From NCBI GenBank assembly GCA_025936205.1, contig JAICTU010000086.1:1-23123 (forward strand): a DNA stretch of 23,123 bases, given 5' to 3'. Positions within the stretch are counted from its first letter, which is position 1. Each line of letters starts with the position of its first letter. The notes beneath the pieces were generated by a model that saw nothing but the letters and a program-made list of their open reading frames with translations, was not told the DNA's origin and searched no databases. Below, in pieces: positions 1-7,582 of the stretch. The stretch comes from Polyangiaceae bacterium (GTDB taxonomy: Bacteria > Myxococcota > Polyangia > Polyangiales > Polyangiaceae). Made by a program: the position numbers and the translations under genes.

Positions 1-1238
1 ACAGCGCAGGCAGTTCTGCCGCAGCCAGTTCTGCCGCAGCCAGTTCTGCCGCAGCCAGTTCTGCCGCAGCCAGTTCTGCCGCAGCCAGTTCTGCCGCAGC
101 CAGTTCCGCCGCAGCCAGTTCCGCCGCAGCCAGTTCCGCCGCGGGTCAGCCGAAAGACGCTGTCGAGATCACCGGCGGCGTGCAGCTGCCGCCTGTCCCG
201 GAAGGCTTCAACACCTACGACGGTGGCTGGCTCGAGGTGGCCTTTCCGCCGTCGGTGCGGCACCGCGTCCAACCGCTGATCCACGAGGCGGATGCATTCC
301 GCATGCGCATGCAGGAGCTGTTCGGGCACCCCGTGCTGGAGCACGTCTACCTGCGCGTGGGGCGAACGCCGGGTGAGATGGCTACGCTGGCGCCGCCCGG
401 CAATCTTCCCCCGAAATACGCCGCCGGGGTGGCCTATCCTGGTATCGGACTGGTGTTGCTCACCATCGAGCCCGTGCACCCCAACTCCATGCACGATCTG
501 GGCGAGGTGTTTCAGCATGAGCTCGCGCACGTCGCACTGCACGACGCCTTGAACGGGCACCACGTGCCGCACTGGCTGAACGAAGGCCTTGCCGTGCACC
601 TCTCCGGCGAGAGCATGCTGGCACGCTGGCAGACCCTGTCGACCGCGACGCTGTCGGAGACGCTGCTGCCGCTCGCGCAGCTCGAGTGGGGCTTCCCCAA
701 CGACGACGTGCAGACGCCGATCGCCTACGCCGAATCTGCGGACGTGGTGCGGCACCTGCTCCGCACCCGCTACAACCAGCGCTTCGTCGCGATGTTGCAC
801 CGCGTGAGCGGCGGCCAGCCCTTCGAGCGCGCCATGCTCGATGCGTACGGCTTTCAGGTGTATGGCGTGGGCGCGAACAGCCTGGAAGATGAGTGGCGGC
901 GCGAGGTGGCCAAGCGCTACACGTTCTGGCCCGTGCTGTTCAGCGGCAGCATGCTCTGGATCGGCGTGCTCGGCCTGTTCACGGTCGGCTACTTCCGCAG
1001 CCGCAGCAAGCAACGGCTGACCCTGGAGCGCTGGGCCATCGAGGAAGCCGCGGAGGATCGCCCGAAGGTGCGCGACCCCGCGTTCGCCGGCCGCATGCAC
1101 ATCGTGCTGGCGCCCAAACCCGCGCCGACTCCCGCCGCGGCTCCAGAGGCGCAGATGCTACCCGAGTTCAAGAAGCCGGTGTCGGAGGTCGACGTGCCCA
1201 AAGTCGAGCACGACGGCAGCTGGCACACTCTCCATTGA
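1..1238 (+). CDS. Peptidase MA-like zinc metallopeptidase, membrane anchored (5'-truncated by window edge)
   Basis: The frame is open from the first bases (codons start at position 3) to the TGA at 1236-1238, so the start lies outside the window; the GTG at 180 is only an internal codon. The first ~45 codons are a Ser/Ala repeat, then a globular domain. HELAH at about 516-530 followed 17 residues later by NEGLA (E as third ligand) is the gluzincin HExxH...E zinc site of the peptidase MA superfamily. A hydrophobic segment at about 924-995 (WPVLFSGSMLWIGVLGLF) followed by Arg/Lys residues suggests a single membrane span, with the catalytic domain outside and an ~80-residue Pro/Ala-rich tail in the cytoplasm. 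A signal peptide would be upstream of the window. Substrate unknown. Family assignment is fairly sure; topology is inferred. Confidence 0.8.
   Translation, partial: SAGSSAAASSAAASSAAASSAAASSAAASSAAASSAAASSAAASSAAGQPKDAVEITGGVQLPPVPEGFNTYDGGWLEVAFPPSVRHRVQPLIHEADAFRMRMQELFGHPVLEHVYLRVGRTPGEMATLAPPGNLPPKYAAGVAYPGIGLVLLTIEPVHPNSMHDLGEVFQHELAHVALHDALNGHHVPHWLNEGLAVHLSGESMLARWQTLSTATLSETLLPLAQLEWGFPNDDVQTPIAYAESADVVRHLLRTRYNQRFVAMLHRVSGGQPFERAMLDAYGFQVYGVGANSLEDEWRREVAKRYTFWPVLFSGSMLWIGVLGLFTVGYFRSRSKQRLTLERWAIEEAAEDRPKVRDPAFAGRMHIVLAPKPAPTPAAAPEAQMLPEFKKPVSEVDVPKVEHDGSWHTLH
11..142 (+). repeat. 15-bp tandem repeat, 9 copies, in frame (Ser-Ser-Ala-Ala-Ala)
   Basis: The unit CAGTTCYGCCGCAGC starts at 11, 26, 41, 56, 71, 86, 101, 116 and 131. 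The first six copies carry TCT and the last three TCC for the second serine, a synonymous change shared by a contiguous block, as expected if copies spread by slippage or unequal exchange. Being 15 bp, any copy-number change keeps the metallopeptidase frame. It encodes a flexible Ala/Ser linker. Confidence 0.95.
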
Positions 1239-1256
1239 GATTCGGGGAACGGTAGC

Positions 1257-1329
1257 CACGGCGAGAGGCATGCCCTCGTCGTGGCGAGTTGTGGGAGGGG
1301 CTCGCCGCCGAGCGGGCCTCGGCGACCCT
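1257..1329. terminator. Two GC-rich hairpins between convergent genes
   Basis: CCACGGCGAG (1257-1266) pairs with CTCGTCGTGG (1276-1285) with one G.U, around a 9-nt loop. A second imperfect stem lies at 1298-1329 (GGG..TCGCCG with CGGCGA.CCC). They sit between the converging metallopeptidase and chorismate mutase genes, where a bidirectional terminator is expected. There is no T-run, so this is a weak call. Confidence 0.3.
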
Positions 1330-1356
1330 AGAATGCGCCCACCGCGAGGCGGGACG

Positions 1357-1638
1357 TCACTTCCGTTCCACGTGGCGCTTTTCCAGGTCGCGCGACTCCT
1401 GGATCACGCACTGGAAGATGCGCTGGGCCATTGCGGCCTCGAGCGGGCTCGGGGCGGCGTTGGCGACGCGCGCGAGCAGGTCGCGCTCGCGTTCGGCGTC
1501 ATAGATGGCGAGGTTGTTGGCGCGCTTGTAGTCGCCCACACGGATCACCAGGCGCAGGCGCTGGGCCAGCAACTCCAAGATGTTGCGATCGATGGCGTCG
1601 ATCTGGTCTCGGAGTTCCCGGAGCTGTGTAGCGGCCAT
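1357..1638 (-). CDS. Chorismate mutase, monofunctional AroQ class
   Basis: This 93-aa cytosolic protein should convert chorismate to prephenate, the branch step to Phe and Tyr. Its length matches the all-helical AroQ fold. Active-site residues of the E. coli P-protein mutase domain align with a shift of one: R10 (R11), R27 (R28), K38 (K39), D47 (D48), R50 (R51) and E51 (E52). The position equivalent to E. coli Gln88 appears to be Glu86, a change also found in yeast chorismate mutase. There is no fused dehydratase, dehydrogenase or DAHP synthase domain, and no signal peptide, so it is the cytosolic rather than the exported type. The ATG at 1638 is chosen because the protein starts directly at helix 1; no good Shine-Dalgarno is visible. 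It is divergent from asnS. Confidence 0.88.
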   Translation of the reverse strand: MAATQLRELRDQIDAIDRNILELLAQRLRLVIRVGDYKRANNLAIYDAERERDLLARVANAAPSPLEAAMAQRIFQCVIQESRDLEKRHVERK

Positions 1639-1808
1639 GGGGGCATGCTAGCCGGCGACCCGCGCGCGCTTCAACTCGCTCGAGCAGGCGCGGCTCCTGA
1701 AGGCCCCCAGCGACCTCCGGGCCGAGGCTCGGGGGCGGCGGGGCAGGAAATGCGTCCGCGCATCTGCCGCTTGCCGTGGGCGCGGGGCCGTGATCGAATT
1801 GGTGTTGC

Positions 1809-3266
<1,458 letters not shown>

Positions 3267-3303
3267 GCCGCCAATTTCTGGAGCGGCCATGACGCCGACC
3301 CGT

Positions 3304-3325
3304 GGTGTTTCATGAAAGAAACACC
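3304..3325. promoter_or_regulatory. Perfect inverted repeat downstream of asnS / upstream of the OFA transporter
   Basis: GGTGTTTC (3304-3311), a 6-nt loop ATGAAA, and GAAACACC (3318-3325) pair perfectly; the centre also holds the 10-bp palindrome TTTCATGAAA. It lies 38 bp after the asnS stop and about 205 bp before the transporter start. It could be an asnS terminator stem (no T-run follows) or an operator for the transporter. The rest of the 263-bp gap (3267-3529) shows only an AATTTCTG direct repeat near 3258-3281 and no convincing promoter. Confidence 0.4.
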
Positions 3326-3529
3326 GGTCGCCAGCGCCGGCTGTACAGTGCGCGCAGTTCGCTGATCCGACGCCGATCCGAGCATTGATGCAACGCGTGC
3401 GCGCCAGTAGATCCAGCCCCGGTCGAGACTTCCGCGGAACGACCGGGCGCTGAGAAATACCGCGCTTCTGAGGCGACCGGCCACGGTCGCGTCTGGTATT
3501 TGGGACACAGAGAACAGAGGAGCTGTCGC

Positions 3530-4909
3530 ATGGCCTCACTGCTGAGCAAGGACCGCATCATCGCGCCGCCAAATTTCAACCGCTGGTTGATCCCGCCGTG
3601 CGCGCTGGCCACGCACCTCTGTATCGGTCAGGCGTATGCATTCAGCGTGTTCAACCTGCCGCTGACGCAGCAACTCGGGATCAAGGAGTCGCTGGCAAAC
3701 GACTGGAAGCTGACGGAGTTGAGCTGGATCTTCACCATCGCCATCTTCTTCCTGGGCGCCTCCGCGGCGGTGTTTGGCAAATGGGTGCAGTCGGAAGGGC
3801 CGCGCAAGGCGGGCTTCGTGGCTGCCGTGTGCTGGGGCCTTGGCTTCTTGGTCGGTGCGCTCGGCATCGAGATGCACAACCTGTGGGTGCTCTACTTCGG
3901 CTACGGCGTGCTCGGTGGCTGTGGCCTCGGCATCGGCTACATCACTCCCGTCTCGACCTTGATCACCTGGTTCCCCGATCGGCGCGGCATGGCCACGGGT
4001 ATGGCGATCATGGGCTTCGGCGGTGGCGCGCTGGTGGCTTCGCCGCTCTCAGTGCTACTGATGAAACAGTTTGCGTCGCCCAGCTCGACCGGGGTCGCGC
4101 AGACCTGGCTGGTGCTCGGCGTCGTATACCTGATCGTCATGTGCGCCGGCGCGTTCGGCTATCGCTTGCCGGCGCCCGGCTGGAAGCCGGAGGGCTGGGT
4201 GCCCGCGCCCGTGAAGGCGGGCGCGCTGACCATGAAGTTCGACGTCACGCCCGGTCGAGCCATCACCACGCGCCAGTTCTGGTGCCTGTGGGTGGCGCTG
4301 TGCTTCAACGTCACGGCTGGCATCGGCGTGCTGCAGCAAGCGTCGCCGATGATCCAGGAGGTGTTCAAGGGCACGATCACGGCTGGCGCCGCTGCGGGCT
4401 TCGTCGGGCTGCTCAGCCTGTTCAACATGGGCGGGCGCTTCTTCTGGGCCTCGCTTTCGGACAAGATCGGGCGCAAGGGCACCTACGCCTGCTTCTTCCT
4501 GCTGGGCCCCGCGATGTATGCGTTGGTGCCGTTCGTTGGGGGGCAGCTCGGCTCGGTGCCGTTGTTCGTGGGCTGCTTCTGCGTGATCCTCACCATGTAC
4601 GGCGGCGGCTTTGCGACCATTCCGGCGTACCTCGCGGATGTATTCGGCACCAAATACGTGAGCGCCGTGCACGGCCGTATTCTCACGGCCTGGTCGGTTG
4701 CGGGGATCTTGGGACCTGTGCTGGTCAACTACCTGCGCGAGTTCCAGATCAATCACGGCATTCCCAAGTACCAGGCCTACAACATCACCATGTACATCAT
4801 GGCCGGTCTGCTCGTGGTCGGGTTCTTCGCGAACCTGGCGGTGAAGCCCGTGGGCGAGAAGGACATCGAGCGTGAGCCGCAGCCCGGCGGCAGGCCCGTC
4901 ACGGTCTGA
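3530..4909 (+). CDS. MFS transporter, OFA (oxalate/formate antiporter) family
   Basis: A 459-aa inner-membrane carrier with about 12 predicted spans. OFA features are the early QAYAFSVFNLPLTQQLG segment and the two inter-helix loops GKWVQSEGPRKAGF (after TM2) and SLSDKIGRKGTY (after TM8). Characterised members exchange oxalate for formate or carry pyruvate or lactate; the substrate cannot be read from sequence here. The longer frame starting TTG at 3500 is rejected: AGGAG at 3518-3522 stands 7 nt before the ATG at 3530, which opens the usual OFA N terminus. It is followed 21 bp later by a small membrane protein that is probably its partner subunit, and converges with a formate-dehydrogenase-like oxidoreductase. 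A monocarboxylate role fits that context but is inference. Confidence 0.9.
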   Translation: MASLLSKDRIIAPPNFNRWLIPPCALATHLCIGQAYAFSVFNLPLTQQLGIKESLANDWKLTELSWIFTIAIFFLGASAAVFGKWVQSEGPRKAGFVAAVCWGLGFLVGALGIEMHNLWVLYFGYGVLGGCGLGIGYITPVSTLITWFPDRRGMATGMAIMGFGGGALVASPLSVLLMKQFASPSSTGVAQTWLVLGVVYLIVMCAGAFGYRLPAPGWKPEGWVPAPVKAGALTMKFDVTPGRAITTRQFWCLWVALCFNVTAGIGVLQQASPMIQEVFKGTITAGAAAGFVGLLSLFNMGGRFFWASLSDKIGRKGTYACFFLLGPAMYALVPFVGGQLGSVPLFVGCFCVILTMYGGGFATIPAYLADVFGTKYVSAVHGRILTAWSVAGILGPVLVNYLREFQINHGIPKYQAYNITMYIMAGLLVVGFFANLAVKPVGEKDIEREPQPGGRPVTV

Positions 4910-4930
4910 GCGAGGCGAAAGGAATTACGG

Positions 4931-5155
4931 ATGGCAAACTCGCAGAGACACCGCGGGGACACCCCGCACCCCGAGGCCAATGTTCGTCCCGGCAGCACCG
5001 CTCCCACCCTGCCTCCGCGCGCCCAAGCCGCCGCAACAGCTCCCGCCGGCGGCGGTCAGGTCGTGACGCTGGTGCTGGCCTGGCTCGGCGTCGGGCTCCC
5101 GCTGCTCTGGGGAGTACTTCAGACGCTCGAGAAGACGCTGGCGCTCTTCAAGTAG
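4931..5155 (+). CDS. Probable small membrane subunit of the OFA/MFS transporter
   Basis: 74 aa. Residues 1-42 are a polar Pro/Ala/Gly-rich, probably disordered region, followed by one hydrophobic segment (about 44-63, VVTLVLAWLGVGLPLLWGVL) and a short Lys-containing tail ending LALFK. Short single-span proteins with an LAWLxVGxPLxWGVxxTLxK core are found next to OFA-family transporters in many bacteria and are annotated as MFS transporter small subunit; I recognise that pattern here. AAAGGAAT lies ~8 nt before the ATG. It is 21 bp behind the transporter, so it is almost surely co-transcribed. The N-terminal extension is longer than I would expect and contains a GCGGGG-ACA-CCCCGC palindrome. 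Stop codon is TAG. Confidence 0.75.
   Translation: MANSQRHRGDTPHPEANVRPGSTAPTLPPRAQAAATAPAGGGQVVTLVLAWLGVGLPLLWGVLQTLEKTLALFK
4953..4967. repeat. REP-like palindrome, copy A (inside the small-subunit gene)
   Basis: GCGGGG-ACA-CCCCGC, a perfect 6+3+6 inverted repeat. With the following ~10 bases (ACCCCGAGGCC) it resembles copy B near 9107 on the other strand and, more weakly, copy C at 22417. Confidence 0.45.
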
Positions 5156-5163
5156 GCGCATGG

Positions 5164-5194
5164 AACCGCCCGGCGCCTCGGGCCATGGGCGGTT
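5164..5194. terminator. Hairpin between convergent operons
   Basis: AACCGCCC (5164-5171) and GGGCGGTT (5187-5194) pair perfectly around a 15-nt loop that can itself pair GGC/GCC. It starts 8 bp after the small-subunit stop and overlaps the TAA stop (5193-5195) of the convergent oxidoreductase gene, the position of a shared bidirectional terminator. No clear T-run. Confidence 0.5.
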
Positions 5195-7310
5195 ATCCCT
5201 CGCTGTCCGCGCTGACGCGGATCACGACTGACTTGGAGGCGGGCGTGAAGCTCTTGTCCGCGAAGTGGCCCGCCGGGACCAGCACGTTGGCTTCGGGGAA
5301 GTAGGCCGCCGCCGTCTGGCGCGGAGTGTCGTACCCCAGCACGGTGAAACCGCGCGCGTGGCGCGTCTCGTTGCGGAAGTGGCTGGTGATGTGCACCTTG
5401 TCGCCGCTGCGCAGCCCGCGCGCCGCTAGATCCGCCTCGTTCATCAAGAGCACGCGGCGGTAGCCGTAGACGCCACGATAGCGATCGTTGAGATCGTACA
5501 CGGTGGTGTTGAACTGATCGTGAGAGCGGATCGTGCTGAGCAGCAGCTGGTCGGCCTCGAGCGCGAGCTCCGGCAGCGGTTGCACGGTGAGCTTTGCGCG
5601 CCCGCCGAGCTTGGTGAAGTCGAGGTCGCGCGCGCTGTTCGGCAAGGTGAAGCCGCCGGGCACGGCGACGCGCTGGTTGTAGTCAGCAAAGCCCGGAATG
5701 GTCTCGGCGATCAGATCGCGCACGCGGGCATAGTCGGCGGCCAGCTCGCGATAGGGGACCTGCGTGTGCCCGGCGAGCGTCGCCTCCGCCAGCCGCGCGA
5801 CGATCTCCGCCTCGGAGAGCAGCAGGTCGGAAGCGGGCGGCAGCACGCCGCGCGAAGCGTGCACCACGCTCATCGAGTCTTCCACCGTGACGAAGCCGGC
5901 CGGGTCCTGCTCGGTGCGGCCCCTGCACGGCAGGATCAACCCGCGTTCGCCGGTGATCAGGTGTGAGCGGTTCAGCTTGGTGGAGACGTGCGTGGTGAGG
6001 CGCGTGCGTTCCAGGGCTGCCGCGGTCACCTCGGTGTCGGGCGCGGCGGAGAGGAAGTTGCCGCCCAGCGCGAAGAACACCTTCACCTTGCCTTCGCGCA
6101 TGGCCTGAATGGCCCCCACGGCGTGCAGACCCGTGGCCTGTGGGATGTCGAAGTCGAAGCGCTCCGCCAGCTTGGCCGCCCACGGGGGCACGTGTTCCCA
6201 GATGCCCATGGTGCGGTCGCCCTGCACGTTGGAGTGGCCGCGCACGGGGCAGGCGCCCGCGCCGGGCTTGCCCAGCATGCCGCGCAGCAGCAGGAAGTTG
6301 ACCACCTCCTGCACGTTGGCGACGCCGTGTTTGTGCTGGGTCAGCCCCATCGCCCAGCAGCAGATGGTCGCCCGAGACTCGATCGCGATCTGCGCGGCCG
6401 CGCGCACCAGCTCTTCGGAGACGCCGCTGAGCTGGATCAGCTCGGCGAGCTCGAGCGCTTCCAGACTCGCGCGGAGCTCCTCGAAGCCGCTGGTGTGGCG
6501 CGCGATGAACTCTCGATCCACCGCGCCGGCCTCGAGGATCAGCTTCATCAGCGCCTTGAGCAGAGGGATGTCCCCGCCGATGCGCACCTGCAGGTAGAGA
6601 TCGGACAGCGCGACGCCGCCCAGCAGATCGCCGGGCTTCTGCGGGTGCGAGAAGCGCAGCAAGCCGGCCTCACGCAGCGGATTGACGGCGATGATCTTGG
6701 CACCGCGCAGCTTGGCCTCCCGCAACGTGGTCAACATGCGGGGGTGGTTCGTGCCCGGATTCTGGCCGAACAAGAAGATGGCGTCGGCGTGATCGAAGTC
6801 TTCCAGGAGGACCGTGCCCTTGCCGATCCCGATCACCTCACCCATGCCGCGGCCGCTCGACTCGTGGCACATGTTCGAGCAGTCCGGCAGATTGTTGGTG
6901 CCGAACTGGCGCACGAACAGCTGATACAGGAACGCGGCCTCGTTGCTGGTCCGCCCCGAGGTGTAGAACGCCGCCTGATCCGGGCTCTGCAGGCCGTTCA
7001 ACTCGCTCGCGATCAGCGCGAAGGCCTCGTCCCAGGAGATCTCGTGGTAGTGATCGTCTCCCAGATTGCGCAGCATGGGGTGCGTGAGCCGCCCCTGCGC
7101 GTTGAGCCAGGCGTCGGACTGCTTCAGCAGCTCCGAGATGGAATGCTGCTGGAAAAATTCCGGTCCTACGCGGCGCGTGGTCGCTTCGTCTGCCACCGCG
7201 CGCGCGCCGTTCTCGCAGAACTCGGCGGTCGATGGCTTCTTGGGGTCCGGCCAGGCACAGCTCGGACAATCGAACCCATCCTGCTGATTCACGGCGCCGA
7301 GCACGCGCAA
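5193..7310 (-). CDS. Molybdopterin oxidoreductase, FdhF-like/YdeP family (main fragment downstream of in-frame TAG)
   Basis: 705 aa from the first possible start (TTG at 7310). It is a formate-dehydrogenase alpha-like molybdoenzyme similar to E. coli YdeP, probably cytoplasmic. The early FDCPSCAWPDP (C15, C18) and CENGA (C32) cysteines are family-typical and probably bind an Fe-S cluster. PDCSNMCHESS (141-151) aligns with the Sec-His site of FdhF, so Cys148 would be the Mo ligand, here Cys not Sec. TSGRTSNEAAF, NPGTNHPRM and RGHSNVQGDRT (cofactor-binding region) are all present, and the C-terminal domain near RSHDQFNTTVY is intact. The family has ~50 more residues upstream; these are encoded in the same frame at 7317-7565 but separated by TAG at 7317-7319. 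A TTG restart 6 nt after the stop would give this protein without the N-terminal strand. Its substrate is not known; formate is only a family-based guess. Lies behind an MHS transporter. Confidence 0.85.
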   Translation of the reverse strand: MRVLGAVNQQDGFDCPSCAWPDPKKPSTAEFCENGARAVADEATTRRVGPEFFQQHSISELLKQSDAWLNAQGRLTHPMLRNLGDDHYHEISWDEAFALIASELNGLQSPDQAAFYTSGRTSNEAAFLYQLFVRQFGTNNLPDCSNMCHESSGRGMGEVIGIGKGTVLLEDFDHADAIFLFGQNPGTNHPRMLTTLREAKLRGAKIIAVNPLREAGLLRFSHPQKPGDLLGGVALSDLYLQVRIGGDIPLLKALMKLILEAGAVDREFIARHTSGFEELRASLEALELAELIQLSGVSEELVRAAAQIAIESRATICCWAMGLTQHKHGVANVQEVVNFLLLRGMLGKPGAGACPVRGHSNVQGDRTMGIWEHVPPWAAKLAERFDFDIPQATGLHAVGAIQAMREGKVKVFFALGGNFLSAAPDTEVTAAALERTRLTTHVSTKLNRSHLITGERGLILPCRGRTEQDPAGFVTVEDSMSVVHASRGVLPPASDLLLSEAEIVARLAEATLAGHTQVPYRELAADYARVRDLIAETIPGFADYNQRVAVPGGFTLPNSARDLDFTKLGGRAKLTVQPLPELALEADQLLLSTIRSHDQFNTTVYDLNDRYRGVYGYRRVLLMNEADLAARGLRSGDKVHITSHFRNETRHARGFTVLGYDTPRQTAAAYFPEANVLVPAGHFADKSFTPASKSVVIRVSADSEG

Positions 7311-7316
7311 ACCGCG

Positions 7317-7565
7317 CTAGAGACCGCTCTCGCGCAACATGTAGCGCGTCGAGGAGACGACCGCCCGAACGCCGCCGGCTTCCCGAGCCGGCGGCTCTAC
7401 AATGGGCGCGCCCGTTTCGATCGGGGTGGTGGTCGGATCGTTGGGCCCGACCACCACCTGCTCGCGAGCAGGGCGCCGAGGCGCTGGGACTCGCTCCGAT
7501 ACCCGCTGTGTCGTCGGAGAGACGACCGCTGGAGCGCCGGCGCGGGTTCGAGCATCACTGGGCAT
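7317..7565 (-). pseudogene. 5' fragment of the molybdopterin oxidoreductase gene, ended by an in-frame amber codon
   Basis: 82 codons from ATG 7565 to TAG 7317-7319, in exactly the same frame as the main oxidoreductase body; only Arg and Gly codons separate the TAG from the TTG at 7310. Its last 22 residues (REAGGVRAVVSSTRYMLRES then GL) match the family N terminus, compare AAGGWGAVKSVANAVRKQ in E. coli YdeP, and the text after the TAG (RGLRVLGAVNQQDGFDC) continues that alignment. Read through, the product would be 790 aa against ~760 for YdeP. The first ~60 residues are a Pro/Thr/Arg-rich extension. One base change (for example TTG to TAG) explains the break; a sequencing error is also possible. 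Starts 17 bp after the stop of the MHS transporter, so one transcript is likely. Confidence 0.8.
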
Positions 7566-7582
7566 GCTCGCTTTTTAGCACC

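Noticed and set aside
180..182. GTG as the start of the metallopeptidase
   Set aside because: The frame continues upstream through the repeat to the window edge with no stop, so the start is outside.
3385..3413. TTGATG-17-TAGATC promoter for the OFA gene
   Set aside because: The -10 is poor and the match is no better than expected by chance.
3500..3529. TTG start extending the OFA transporter by 10 residues
   Set aside because: AGGAG is correctly spaced for ATG 3530 and the extra residues contain the ribosome binding site.
7457..7472. Perfect 16-bp palindrome CCTGCTCGCGAGCAGG
   Set aside because: It lies within the coding extension of the oxidoreductase fragment, has no spacer and no second copy seen; probably chance in GC-rich DNA.
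5193..7565. Selenocysteine or pyrrolysine decoding of the internal stop
   Set aside because: The stop is TAG, not TGA, and not at the active site, where Cys148 already occupies the Sec position; no Pyl machinery is visible in the window.
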